Below, in pieces: positions 28,224-39,418 of a DNA stretch of 64,000 nucleotides (positions are counted from its first letter, which is position 1; every line of letters begins with the position of its first letter). The position numbers and the translations under genes are program-made. The notes below the pieces were generated by a model. It was not told the DNA's origin and searched no databases. It saw only the letters and a program-made list of their open reading frames with translations. Source of the stretch: CAVPTL01 sp963729195 (lineage in GTDB: Bacteria; Actinomycetota; Thermoleophilia; Gaiellales; JAICJC01); assembly GCA_963729195.1 (NCBI GenBank), contig CAVSNF010000019.1, forward strand, positions 124,001 through 188,000, read 5' to 3'.

Positions 28224-28241
28224 CGGCGTCCCCTTAAGTAG

Positions 28242-28283
28242 TACGATCGTTCGTTCTTGATCTGGAACTATACGACCGTTCGT
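28242..28283. promoter_or_regulatory. Paired TetR-type operators
   Basis: TACGATCGTTCGT (28242-28254) and TACGACCGTTCGT (28271-28283) repeat with a 29-base period between the flavoprotein and the TetR gene. One difference in thirteen bases; each half is partly palindromic. Confidence 0.55.
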
Positions 28284-28285
28284 GC

Positions 28286-28291
28286 TATCTT
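28286..28291 (+). promoter_or_regulatory. Candidate -10 box of the TetR gene
   Basis: TATCTT, eight bases before the ATG at 28300 and directly after the second operator repeat. Confidence 0.4.
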
Positions 28292-28299
28292 GTCAAGTG

Positions 28300-28944
28300 A
28301 TGACCGACACCGACCTCACAGCCGAAGTCCCAACCCGAGTGCGCAAGCGCCGCAGCGACGGTGAACGAAGCCGCAACGCGATTTTGCGCGAGGCCGCACA
28401 GCTGGCCACGGTCGAAGGCATCACCGGACTCTCGATCGGCCGCCTGGCAGACGCCGTGGGGATGAGCAAGAGCGGCCTGTTCGCGCATTTCGGCTCCAAA
28501 GAGGAGCTGCAGCTGGCGACCATCGAGACGGCCTCAAGCCTCTTCACCGAGACGGTGATCGAGCCGGCGTTGGAGGCTCCCACCGGTCTCGAGCAATTGC
28601 GACAGCTCGCCGAGGGCTTCCTCCAGCACGTGCAGGGCGGCGTCTATCCCGGCGGCTGCTTCTTCGCATCGGTGGCGGCCGAGGTGGACACACACCCCGG
28701 CCCGGTGCGCGACCTGGCGGTGAAGGTGATCGAGGAATGGTACGGGCAGCTCAGGGCGGCCCTCGTCACGGCCCAATCGGAGGGTGACATCGATCCCGCC
28801 GAGGACATCGATCAGCTCACCTTTGAGCTCGACTCCTACCTGCTGCTGGCGAACGCGCAGTTCGTGATCACGCAGGATCCGACACCGATGGAGCGGGGAC
28901 GGCGCGCCATTGATCGCCGTCTGGCCGAAGCCGCACCCCGCTGA
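28300..28944 (+). CDS. TetR-family regulator
   Basis: 214 residues. Helix-turn-helix GITGLSIGRLADAVGMSKSG with LFAHFGSKEELQ following; the C-terminal part (YPGGCFFASVAAEVDTHPGPVRD) is of the TetR C-terminal type common in actinobacteria. It likely represses itself and the divergent flavoprotein through the operator pair at 28242-28283. Confidence 0.88.
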   Translation: MTDTDLTAEVPTRVRKRRSDGERSRNAILREAAQLATVEGITGLSIGRLADAVGMSKSGLFAHFGSKEELQLATIETASSLFTETVIEPALEAPTGLEQLRQLAEGFLQHVQGGVYPGGCFFASVAAEVDTHPGPVRDLAVKVIEEWYGQLRAALVTAQSEGDIDPAEDIDQLTFELDSYLLLANAQFVITQDPTPMERGRRAIDRRLAEAAPR

Positions 28945-28976
28945 GCGACCCGTCCTTTCAGACCGCCCGGCTGTCG

Positions 28977-29477
28977 ATGACCCCGGTCACCGTCGCCGAC
29001 GCCGGCGAGATGGTCAACGTGCTCGGCGACCCGCGCCTGCATGAGTTCATCGGCGGCGCGCCGGCCTCGCTGGACGAGCTCCGCGATCGGTACCGGCGGC
29101 TGGTCGGCGGATCAGGCGACCCCGCCGAGGAGTGGCTCAACTGGGTCGTCCGCATCACGAACACCGGCAGTGCCATCGGGACGTTGCAGGCCACCATCTC
29201 GACGGCTTCGGACGGTCGCTCGCGGGCGCACGTGGCCTGGGTGATCGGCGTCGAGTGGCAGGGCAGCGGATATGCCACGGAAGCCGCTTGCGGCCTGGTT
29301 GAGTGGCTCGCGAGGCGCGGTGTGGACGAGGTTTTGGCCCACATCCATCCCGCCCATCACGCCTCTGCCGGTGTCGCCGGCCGCGCCGGTCTCCGCCCCA
29401 CCGACGAGCGGCGGGACGGAGAGACGGTGTGGCCTGGCCGTTATGGCAGCGCGGTGATCTTGACCGCCGGCACGTAG
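28977..29477 (+). CDS. GNAT acetyltransferase
   Basis: RimJ-like GNAT protein of 166 residues: LTPVT-type first strand, NWVVRITNTGSAIGTLQATI, and the acetyl-CoA loop VAWVIGVEWQGSGYATEAA. The first strand (FQTARLSMTPVTVADAGEM) begins before ATG 28977, so the true start may be a CTG at 28941 overlapping the TetR stop. It overlaps the convergent secreted-protein gene by 37 bases. Confidence 0.75.
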   Translation: MTPVTVADAGEMVNVLGDPRLHEFIGGAPASLDELRDRYRRLVGGSGDPAEEWLNWVVRITNTGSAIGTLQATISTASDGRSRAHVAWVIGVEWQGSGYATEAACGLVEWLARRGVDEVLAHIHPAHHASAGVAGRAGLRPTDERRDGETVWPGRYGSAVILTAGT

Positions 29478-30313
29478 CCCGCATGGGTGTTGGGCGTACC
29501 GTTGCAGGGGCCGTCCAGGTTGAACACTCCTGGCACGAACCCGCTGGCCGAGCCGATGCCGTTGGTGACATCCCCGCAGGTGAACCCGAGGTAGCCGGTG
29601 TCCCAGAACATCCCTCCGGGGAACACCTGCTTGCCCTTGGTCGTCGCGGGGCTGAGCGCCAGGTTCAGCGAGTCCTCGGGGGCGTTGGTGCCGCCGAGCG
29701 GGCTGGGGCCGTGGTTATCGGAGTTGTACGAGACGCCGTACACGATCCGCTGGGGAAGCTTCAGCTTCAGCGCCCGCAGGTTGAAGGTGACGGTGTGGTA
29801 GAGCCCGTTGTGGCATGCCTTCTCGGCCGCGTCGTACCACTGACCCATCGATCCCATGTCCGCGCACTTGTTGCTCATTGACGGGCGATACGGCATCGAA
29901 AACGTGCGGGTCACCGACATCAGCTGGTGCCCAGGCACGGTCTCACCGCTGGGCTGCGTGGCTTTCCAGCGGTAGATGTTCAACGTCACCGGCACCTTGA
30001 AGGTGGCTCCGGGGTCGGTCACGCACGTGGTCAGGTTCCACTGCCCGGACTGGCAAGCCCAGTCGGTGAAGCCGACGGTGACCTTGTCCAGCGTGTGCCC
30101 GTGGCGTCCGAACTGCACCTCGTCGCCGAGCTGATTGAAGCTGTAGGCCTCGACTCCGAGGCTGGGCAGGCTGCCGGGGGCGGGAGACGGCGTGGAGTTG
30201 TAGATCACCTTGGCAACGGGCTTCGGAAGTGCGTGCGCCGAGGCCGAAGCGACCGACATGCCCAGCACGGCTGTGCAGGCGAGTAGTGTCGCGGTCAGGG
30301 GACGAAACCTCAT
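29441..30313 (-). CDS. Secreted protein of unknown function
   Basis: 290 residues with a signal peptide (basic MRFRPLT, hydrophobic LLACTAVLGMSVASASA, cleavage after ASA or AHA). The mature part is rich in beta-strand patterns, aromatic residues and four or more cysteines (WACQSGQWNLTTC, CADMGSMGQWYDAAEKAC, FTCGDV, GPCNGTP), suggesting disulphides. I do not recognise a family. Confidence 0.65.
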   Translation of the reverse strand: MRFRPLTATLLACTAVLGMSVASASAHALPKPVAKVIYNSTPSPAPGSLPSLGVEAYSFNQLGDEVQFGRHGHTLDKVTVGFTDWACQSGQWNLTTCVTDPGATFKVPVTLNIYRWKATQPSGETVPGHQLMSVTRTFSMPYRPSMSNKCADMGSMGQWYDAAEKACHNGLYHTVTFNLRALKLKLPQRIVYGVSYNSDNHGPSPLGGTNAPEDSLNLALSPATTKGKQVFPGGMFWDTGYLGFTCGDVTNGIGSASGFVPGVFNLDGPCNGTPNTHAGYVPAVKITALP

Positions 30314-30541
30314 GGGTGGTGCTCCTTGATGGAAAACGGGGGGCTCGCTGGAACGCGTCCGGTTTGTATCGGCTGTTTGGGCGTCCCTACTTGAGCGCGC
30401 TCTCTCACTGACAAAGGGATCCCCAATGGTTCCCCGTGAGCGCGGACATCGCCTTTCCGTCCGGTTTATGGCAGTGGCTCGTCCGATCGCTCTGCAACAT
30501 TTGCAGGAGTACGCCGATATCTCGGGAAGATCAGCGAAAAG

Positions 30542-30992
30542 ATGGACGCCATTTCCACGTTCTGCAGTACCTGCGGCGCCCCGCGGCGCCCGACCAACCC
30601 CGGCGGCCGATGACCAGCCCTACGGCGGCGAGATCACCCTGGTGGCCGTCATCGGAACGCTGTTCGTCCCGCTGATCTCACTCATCATCGCGTTGGTGGT
30701 GCGCTCCGGCGAGCGCCGCGAGAGCCGCCGGCAGTTCCTCAAGACATGGGCAATTGCCTGCGCGGCGTGGATGTGCACCGGCTGGATCGTGGTGGTGCTG
30801 GTCTTCGTCGGCATGGGATCGTCGGCCGGCGTTGGCGGTACGTGCCAGGGCGGGGTCGACCCATTCAGCCTGCCGAGCTACCAAAGTCAGGACGGCCGGC
30901 ACTGGACGGTCACCCGGTCATGCTACGGCGGCGGGATCAAGACGCGTCCGGCCACGCCCGCCGAGAACCGCAGGCTCAACAAGCACGGCTAA
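30542..30992 (+). CDS. Zinc-ribbon membrane protein, frame break
   Basis: From ATG 30542 the product starts MDAISTFCSTCGAPRRP, half of a zinc ribbon, then meets a stop at 30612. One frame over, the text continues DDQPYGGEITLVAVIGTLFVPLISL with two membrane helices and a short C-terminal tail containing two cysteines. A one-base loss near 30605 is the likely cause. Function unknown. Confidence 0.5.
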
Positions 30993-31462
30993 CCGGCCGC
31001 CGCAGCCCGCTCGAGCGCGTCGATGTCGAGCTTTCGCATCGTCAACATCTCGCTCATGACCCGCTGGGACTTCTCCCGGTCGGGATCGGCCAGCAGTTCG
31101 AGCAGGCGCGCCGGGACGATCTGCCAGGAGACGCCGAAGCGGTCCTTCAGCCAACCGCAGGGGCCTTCCTCGCCGCCCTCGGCGAGTGCGTTCCAATAGT
31201 GGTCGACCTCGTCCTGCGACTTGCAGTCGACCTGGAACGAGATCGCCTCGCTGAAGGTGAACTGGGGCCCGCCGTTCAGGGCCAGGAACTTGTGGCCGTC
31301 CAGTTCGAAGCTCACGACCATCACCGTCCCCGCCTCTCGAGGGCCGGCCTCGCCGTACCGCTCGACGTGTGTGATCTTCGAGTTCGGGAAGACCGACGTG
31401 TAGAACTTCGCGGCATCCTCGCCTTCGGTGTCGAACCACAAGCATGAAGAGATCTGGGGCAT
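30989..31462 (-). CDS. VOC-superfamily (PhnB-like) protein
   Basis: 157 residues of the glyoxalase/PhnB-like fold: SSCLWFDTEGEDAAKFYTSVFPNSKIT, FLALNGGPQFTFSEAISFQV and CGWLKDRFGVSWQIVP are family signatures. Activity not predictable. Overlaps the convergent zinc-ribbon gene by four bases. Confidence 0.85.
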   Translation of the reverse strand: MPQISSCLWFDTEGEDAAKFYTSVFPNSKITHVERYGEAGPREAGTVMVVSFELDGHKFLALNGGPQFTFSEAISFQVDCKSQDEVDHYWNALAEGGEEGPCGWLKDRFGVSWQIVPARLLELLADPDREKSQRVMSEMLTMRKLDIDALERAAAAG

Positions 31463-31534
31463 CGTTTCTGTCCTTCCGCTGAGTGCTTATCACTTCACGG
31501 TAGACGGCCGCCGGCGCGAAAACTCATCGGTGTG

Positions 31535-31565
31535 GTGAATAACGGTGCCTGGCACCGTTATTCAC
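31535..31565. repeat. Palindromic repeat, copy 2
   Basis: Identical in its 31 bases to the copy at 26465. It lies between two minus-strand genes, and the TGA that ends the acyltransferase gene (31562-31564) is inside the repeat. Confidence 0.85.
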
Positions 31566-33611
31566 CCGAGCGTTGCTTGGAGGGCGGCACTGACGGGCAC
31601 GGCGATTGCGCGGGAGTAGGTGGTGGTCATGTGGTCGGTATCCCAGTAGGCCACCGTGTGGCCGACCACGATTGGGCACTTGCCGTCGTAGCAGAACCAC
31701 TTCAGTGTCGGCAGGTAGAGGGCGCCGTGGCTGAGCGTGAGCCGGCGGATGGTGCTGTGCTCGGTGGCCAGCTCGTGCGGGTAGATCAGGGTGCACGACC
31801 CCAGGGTCGCACCCGGCTTGAGCAGACAGTCGATCGGATTGATGGCCGGGTGTCGCGGCGGATCCTCGATCACGACCACCCTGGGCACGATCTGCTTGAT
31901 CGCGGCCACCTCGGCCGCCATGCCGTTGTACATCTCCTCCACCGGAATTCGCGGGTCGTAGTACTGGGCGATCACCACGAACCCGGGGTGCAGGGTGCGA
32001 ATCCGCTGAAGCGCATGCCGATACCAGGTGCGGCAGTCGCCGGTGGCCGAGGCCACGCCGATGGTGCAGCCGGCACGCACCACCGGGGTCAGCGCCCAGC
32101 GCCGGGTGCGGGCGTAGTAGGCCAGCGACGGCATCCAGGCCGCCGCGTGTGAGTCGCCGAAGACGATCATCCTGCGCTTGGCGTGCACCGCTCCCAGCGT
32201 GCATCGCTTACCCAGTCCGCCCAGCCTGACACAGCCCTTGGGGCCGTCGTGGGAGATCTGGGGGATCGACGGGATCGAGCACCTTGGGGATCGGCATCGC
32301 CATTCGCTTGGGCGTGACGCTGGCGGCCACGGCCGCCGTGTATTTGGGCAACGGCCTGGGCACGATCGGGGCGTGCGTGATCGCCTTGGCCTCGACTGCC
32401 ACTGACGAGGCCAGCAGGGCCGTCACCACCACCATCGACACCGTTATCGGCCAGAGCGCCAGTGCCGGCCGGGGCATCTGCAGCCTCTTCATGTGCCGGA
32501 TCGGGTTTTCGAAGTAGTGGTAGGTCACCAGGCTGACACCGAAGCCGACCACCAGCAGCAGCAGGTTCTGCCACACCGGCAGCGCGTGACCGACGTACTC
32601 GGCGGTGATGATCAGGATCGGCCAGTGCCACAGGTAGAAGGCGTAGGAGCAGTCGCCGGTGATCCTCATCGGCCGCAGCCGAAGCAGCGGCTCAGCTCCG
32701 CCGCGAGGGGCGCGTGCCAGTCCGCCGATCAGCACCAGTGCGGTTGCCAGCACCGGCAGCAGCGCCGCGTATCCGGGGAACTTGGTGGTGCTGGTGTACC
32801 ACACCGACGCCAGCAGGATCCCGCCCAGGCCGATCCAGGTAAACGCAGCGCACAGCCGCTCCGGCAGCCGCTTCAGCTGCGGCGTACACACCGCGACCAG
32901 CGCGCCCACGCCCAGCTCCCAGCCGCGCGCGAGGGTGGAGAAGTAGGCGTGCACCTGGTCGGTCGAGGTGTCACGCACCGAGTACGCGAAGGAGGCCAGC
33001 ACACAGGCCGCGACGACCAGCGACAGCCGCCGCAGCACGACCTCGTGGGGCAGCCGCCGCCCACGACCGCGCAGCAGCACCAACGACACTGCCAAAAGCG
33101 CCGGCCAGACGATGTAGAACTGCTCCTCGACCGCCAGTGTCCAGAAGTTCTGCAGCGGCGAGGGGGGATCGTCGGTGGCAAAGTAGTTCGCGCCGATCTC
33201 GGCGAAGTGGATGTTGGCGGCAAAGAACGTCGCCCAGATGGCGTCGTGGATCACCGACACCGCGCGTACGTAGTTGAGGTAGTGCCAAGCCGCGACCACG
33301 GTGACCACCAGGGTGAGCGTGGCCGCCGGCAGGATCCGGCGGGCGCGGGCGCCGTAGAACTCGCCGAACTTGATCCGTCCGGACTTCTCGGCGCGGCGCA
33401 GCAGCCACCCGGTGATCAGGAAGCCCGAGATCACGAAGAACACATCCACGCCGATGTAGCCGCCGGGCAGAAACGGCACTCCAGCGTGGCACAACGCCAC
33501 GGTCAGAACGGCGATCGCTCGCAGCCCCTGGATATCCGGCCGGAACCGTCGCTCTGTCCGGGGATCGACCGGATCGGTGGCTGGCTGGTGTGATTGAGGC
33601 GTCTGGAGCAT
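31562..33611 (-). CDS. Acyltransferase-3 / SGNH fusion (OafA-like), frame break
   Basis: Membrane acyltransferase that O-acetylates envelope sugars. About ten helices; the family start FRPDIQGLRAIAVLTVALCHAG and VDVFFVISGFLI are clear, as is FWTLAVEEQFYIVWP. A C-terminal SGNH hydrolase part begins at MIVFGDSHAAAW and ends in WDTDHMTT. The two parts are split by a frame break near 32268 (the lost frame continues PQISHDGPKGCVRLGGLGKR). Start ATG 33611, or 33620. The stop codon is supplied by a repeat. Confidence 0.83.
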
Positions 33612-33787
33612 GCCGCACATCGCAGCACGCCGGGTTCAAGGCGTGGCGTGCCGCCGCGCTTTCAGACTTTACCGGCACACCCCGACGGTTCCGGCGACTC
33701 GTCAACCCCGCGCCAACAGAGATGTACCCAGATCGACAGAGTGGACAACCCCCATCGAATCGCGGAATATCCCCAAACCGCCCAAGG

Positions 33788-33793
33788 TATGAT
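33788..33793 (+). promoter_or_regulatory. Candidate -10 box of the CO dehydrogenase locus
   Basis: TATGAT, 48 bases before the leader ORF. No good -35 box is seen. Confidence 0.3.
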
Positions 33794-33841
33794 TCGCGTA
33801 CGACTTAGGGCGGCCCCCGAGTAGGAAGCGAGGAGTAGCGG

Positions 33842-33895
33842 ATGCACACCGACGTCTCGGCGCTGGAAAGGCGGCTCCAGGCATGGTCACGCTGA
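33842..33895 (+). CDS. Seventeen-codon leader ORF of the membrane cassette
   Basis: ATG 33842 is preceded by AGGAG six bases upstream, the best ribosome binding site in the area. It encodes MHTDVSALERRLQAWSR and stops at TGA 33893-33895, which overlaps the next ATG as TGATG. Translation would hand over directly to the first membrane gene. The peptide has no run of a regulatory amino acid. It could also be the displaced start of the next protein. Confidence 0.4.
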   Translation: MHTDVSALERRLQAWSR

Positions 33896-34146
33896 TGTCC
33901 ACCTCCAGTCAATGGCTCCTGGGGATCGGCGTTGGCGTCGTGGTGATCGCGGTGGCGGCGGCGATCGTGGTCACGATCGTGATGCTGGCCATGCGCATCG
34001 ATCGCCAGGCGAAGACCTCTGAGGGAGCCGTTCAGCTGGTGCGCGACCAGACCGCGGAGCTCAACAACATCGGTCAGATCAACGACTCCGGCGTGCGGAT
34101 CCTGCATTCGGCTCGGGCGCTTCGCAAGGTGGCGGTGGGCAAATGA
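33895..34146 (+). CDS. Small single-pass membrane protein 1 of the CO dehydrogenase locus
   Basis: 83 residues from ATG 33895 (87 from ATG 33883). One N-terminal helix (LLGIGVGVVVIAVAAAIVVT) followed by a hydrophilic helical tail (DRQAKTSEGAVQLVRDQTAELNN). I recognise no family. It is the first of five tandem genes with the same plan, all joined by ATGA or GTGA overlaps. Confidence 0.7.
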   Translation: MSTSSQWLLGIGVGVVVIAVAAAIVVTIVMLAMRIDRQAKTSEGAVQLVRDQTAELNNIGQINDSGVRILHSARALRKVAVGK

Positions 34147-34430
34147 CCGTGCTCGCCTTGTCCTCGCACGCCTATTGGGAGATCGCGCTTGGCATCGGCC
34201 TGGTCGCGGCCCTGATCGTCGCGTTCCTGTTGGCAATCCTGATCCAGACCGTGCGTGGTATCCAAAAGTCCGTTGACGGCCTGCTGGTGGCTGCCACCGA
34301 GGTGGCCGGGAACACCGCGAACATTCCGCAGCTGGAGGCCACCGCCCCCGTGCTGGGTCTGATCATTCAGGAAGCGGTGGTTCAGGACGGCTACATGAAC
34401 GCCCTGACCGACGGGTACGGTGGCGCATGA
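34143..34430 (+). CDS. Small single-pass membrane protein 2 of the CO dehydrogenase locus
   Basis: 95 residues, ATGA overlap with the gene before. Helix EIALGIGLVAALIVAFLLAI near residues 13-35, then an amphipathic tail (GIQKSVDGLLVAATEVAGNTANI). The tail ends in EAVVQDGYMNALTDGYGGA. No known family. Confidence 0.75.
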   Translation: MTVLALSSHAYWEIALGIGLVAALIVAFLLAILIQTVRGIQKSVDGLLVAATEVAGNTANIPQLEATAPVLGLIIQEAVVQDGYMNALTDGYGGA

Positions 34431-34703
34431 GCACCAACGGACTCGCAATTCTGACGGTGCTGCTGATCGTGGTGGTGGTGGCGGTCTTGGCCGGCGCGCT
34501 GATCATCGTGCGCCAGAGCCTGACTCGCACATCCGAGGGGCTGGCGACGCTTGGGCGGTGCGCTGGAGGGCGTCGAAGCTGAGCATCTGCGCCCGCTCGA
34601 GCCCGCGGTCAAGGCGATCAACGCCCAGTTCGACATCATCCTGAGCGCCATGCCCGGCATCGCCGCCAAGGCTGCCGTGGTGGCCGAGAGGAGGCCGAAG
34701 TGA
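34427..34703 (+). CDS. Small single-pass membrane protein 3 of the CO dehydrogenase locus, frame break
   Basis: About 91 residues once a one-base insertion near 34556 is removed. Start MSTNGLAILTVLLIVVVVAV forms the helix; RQSLTRTSEGLATLGGALEG and HLRPLEPAVKAINAQFDII form the tail, ending AERRPK. ATGA overlap before and GTGA overlap after support the full span. Without the correction the frame stops at 34582. Confidence 0.6.
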
Positions 34704-34972
34704 CGCTCTGGTGGATCGGAGACGCAATCCTTCTGATCGTGGTGCTGCCGATCGTGATCTATCTGCTGCACGGCGTGCTGGAGGCGGCCAAGAGCATCGT
34801 CCCCAGCGTTCAGAAGATCTCGACGGTCGCCGCGGCGGGCTCCAAGGATCTGGACGCCACGGCGCTGCTTCTGACCACGCAGGAGCAGGTCAGGCAGACG
34901 GTTGCGGTGGTCGCCAACTACGGCGGCTCACTCGACGTGATCGTGGATGACGCGGAGGTGAAGGCGTCATGA
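34700..34972 (+). CDS. Small single-pass membrane protein 4 of the CO dehydrogenase locus
   Basis: 90 residues from GTG 34700. Helix LWWIGDAILLIVVLPIVIYL at the very start, then a helical tail (GVLEAAKSIVPSVQKIS, TQEQVRQTVAVVANYGGSLD). Same plan and spacing as its neighbours. No known family. Confidence 0.72.
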   Translation: MTLWWIGDAILLIVVLPIVIYLLHGVLEAAKSIVPSVQKISTVAAAGSKDLDATALLLTTQEQVRQTVAVVANYGGSLDVIVDDAEVKAS

Positions 34973-35613
34973 CGGTACTCGCGATTGGAGCCGGCACCGG
35001 GATGATCGTGGCCGTCCTCTTGATCGTGCTCGCGCTCGTCTACTACCTGCTCTCGACCATCGTCCAGCTCTCGAAGATCGCAAACGGCCTGGACGATGTG
35101 ATCAAGAGCGTCACCGAGATCATCGAGAAGAGCGCGCCGGTGAACGAGGTGGTCAAGGACATCAACGCCAACCTGGACGCGGGCGTCGATCTGCTCGAGG
35201 GCCTGCTGGTCAAGAAGGCCGGTCTGGTCGACGCCGTCGGCCTGGTGGACGGCCTCTATCCCGGGGCGGCCGAAGCCGGCTTTCGGAACTTCCCCGAGAG
35301 CACTGAGATCGAGGCACCGCGGATCTCCGAGGTGTACACCAAGGGCACGCTCACGCTGGCCCGGCTCGGCCGCGAGGCTCCGATCGCCACGGCCAACCCC
35401 GCCGGCCCGGTGCTGCGAAACGTGGAGGGCGGCAGCCTGGCTGCGCGAGAGCTCTACCCCAGCGTGCGCCACACCAGCCCCGAGGAGCTGCCGCGATCGC
35501 CGGTGATCGGCACCGATGCCCCCGTCCAGTACGAACAGCGCGATGACATCGGTGCGCCTCGCAAGAGGATGCCGGCAGGTACCTCCAGGAGCGGTGGAAC
35601 CGACGATCGCTAG
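34969..35613 (+). CDS. Single-pass membrane protein 5 of the CO dehydrogenase locus
   Basis: 214 residues. The first 100 repeat the plan of the other four: helix MIVAVLLIVLALVYYLLSTI then a long amphipathic helix (IANGLDDVIKSVTEIIEK, VVKDINANLDAGVDLLEGLL). A C-terminal hydrophilic region follows, proline- and arginine-rich towards the end. It lies 52 bases before coxM. No known family. Confidence 0.75.
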   Translation: MTVLAIGAGTGMIVAVLLIVLALVYYLLSTIVQLSKIANGLDDVIKSVTEIIEKSAPVNEVVKDINANLDAGVDLLEGLLVKKAGLVDAVGLVDGLYPGAAEAGFRNFPESTEIEAPRISEVYTKGTLTLARLGREAPIATANPAGPVLRNVEGGSLAARELYPSVRHTSPEELPRSPVIGTDAPVQYEQRDDIGAPRKRMPAGTSRSGGTDDR

Positions 35614-35665
35614 GGTTCCAAATTGACCTCAATTACCCCTGTTTGCAGGCTGAAAGGAGCACGCT

Positions 35666-36541
35666 TTGCAGGTTCCGGCGGCATTTGAGTACGAGCGTGC
35701 AAAGAGCGTCGAGGGCGCCATCGCATCGCTGAAGGAGCACGGTTCGGAGGCGCGTGTGATCGCCGGCGGACACAGCTTGCTACCGATGATGAAGCTGCGG
35801 CTGGCCAATCCCGAGTACCTGGTCGACATCAACGACCTCAAGGAGCTGGCCTACATCCGTGAGCAGGACGGCGAGATCAGGATCGGCGCCCTCACGCGGC
35901 ATGTCGACCTGCTCAACTCCGATCTGCTGGCGCAGCGCTACACCCTGTTTCGCGATGCCGAGCACGTGATCGCCGACCCGGTCGTGCGCAACCGCGGCAC
36001 CATCGGCGGTTCGCTGTGCCAGGCCGACGCCGCCGAGGATCTGTCCGCAGTCTGCAGTGCAGCCAAGGCCAAGGTGGTGATCCGAAACGCCGACGGCGAG
36101 CGAGTGATCGGGATGGAGGAGTTCCACGTCGGGCCGTACATGACCGCCGTCGGCGAGGGCGAGATCCTCACCGAGGTGCGGCTGGCGCTGCGACCCGGAG
36201 CCGGCAGCGCCCACGAGAAGGTCGAGCGGCGCGCGGGTGACTGGGCGATCGCCGCCGCCTCGGCGGTGGTGTGGATCCAAAACGGCACCATCAGCGACGT
36301 CGGCATCGCGCTCAGCGCGGTCGGACTGACGACCATCCACCTCACCCGGGCCGAGGAGCTGCTGCGCGGCAAAGCCCCCAGTGAGGAACTGTTCAAACAG
36401 GCCGGCCAGATCGCGTCGGAGGACTGCTCTCCCGGCGCCGACGGCCGCGGCCCGATCGACTACAAACGACATCTCGCCGGCGTGCTCACCCATCGGGCGC
36501 TGCGTCGTGCAACATCCCGCGCCACCGCTCAGGAGGTCTGA
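35666..36541 (+). CDS. coxM: Aerobic CO dehydrogenase medium (FAD) subunit
   Basis: 291 residues; carries electrons from the iron-sulphur subunit to the membrane acceptor. FAD-binding motifs IAGGHSLLPMM and NRGTIGGSLCQADAAED are both intact, and the C-terminal CO-dehydrogenase flavoprotein domain follows. TTG start with AAGGAG eight bases before. First of the M-S-L order standard for this enzyme. Confidence 0.95.
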   Translation: MQVPAAFEYERAKSVEGAIASLKEHGSEARVIAGGHSLLPMMKLRLANPEYLVDINDLKELAYIREQDGEIRIGALTRHVDLLNSDLLAQRYTLFRDAEHVIADPVVRNRGTIGGSLCQADAAEDLSAVCSAAKAKVVIRNADGERVIGMEEFHVGPYMTAVGEGEILTEVRLALRPGAGSAHEKVERRAGDWAIAAASAVVWIQNGTISDVGIALSAVGLTTIHLTRAEELLRGKAPSEELFKQAGQIASEDCSPGADGRGPIDYKRHLAGVLTHRALRRATSRATAQEV

Positions 36542-36555
36542 TCATCAACGTCTCG

Positions 36556-37023
36556 ATGACCGTCAACGGCGAGCAGGTCTCGCGCGATGTCGAGCCGCGT
36601 CAGCTGCTCGTGCACTTCCTCCGTGAGACGCTCGATCTGACCGGCACCCACTGGGGCTGCGATACCTCCAACTGCGGCGCCTGCGTGGTGCAGATCGACG
36701 GCCAGCCGGTCAAGTCGTGCACCACCCTGGCGGTGATGTGTGACGGGCACGAGGTGCGCACCGTGGAGTCGCTCGAGGTCAACGGCGAGCTCGACCCGAT
36801 TCAGCAGGGCTTCCATGAGCGGCACGCCCTGCAGTGCGGATTCTGCACCCCCGGGATGCTGATGACCACACGTGCGCTGCTGGACGAGAACCCCGATCCC
36901 ACCGATCATGAGATCCGAGTCGCCATCTCGGGCGGTATCTGTAGGTGCACGGGATACAAGAACATCGTGAGCGCGGTGCGCTGGGCCGCCGACCACGAAG
37001 CTGCGACCAAACGAGAGGCATAA
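36556..37023 (+). CDS. coxS: Aerobic CO dehydrogenase small (2Fe-2S) subunit
   Basis: 155 residues with two [2Fe-2S] centres: plant-type ligands GCDTSNCGACVV with a later SC, and the second cluster QCGFCTPGMLM with GGICRCTGY. The ATG at 36556 is 19 bases from AGGAGG, which is far. The homologous N-terminus seems to begin earlier (IINVSMTVNG), so a non-ATG start around 36538-36544 is possible. Confidence 0.95.
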   Translation: MTVNGEQVSRDVEPRQLLVHFLRETLDLTGTHWGCDTSNCGACVVQIDGQPVKSCTTLAVMCDGHEVRTVESLEVNGELDPIQQGFHERHALQCGFCTPGMLMTTRALLDENPDPTDHEIRVAISGGICRCTGYKNIVSAVRWAADHEAATKREA

Positions 37024-37026
37024 GCG

Positions 37027-39414
<2,388 letters not shown>

Positions 39415-39418
<4 letters not shown>

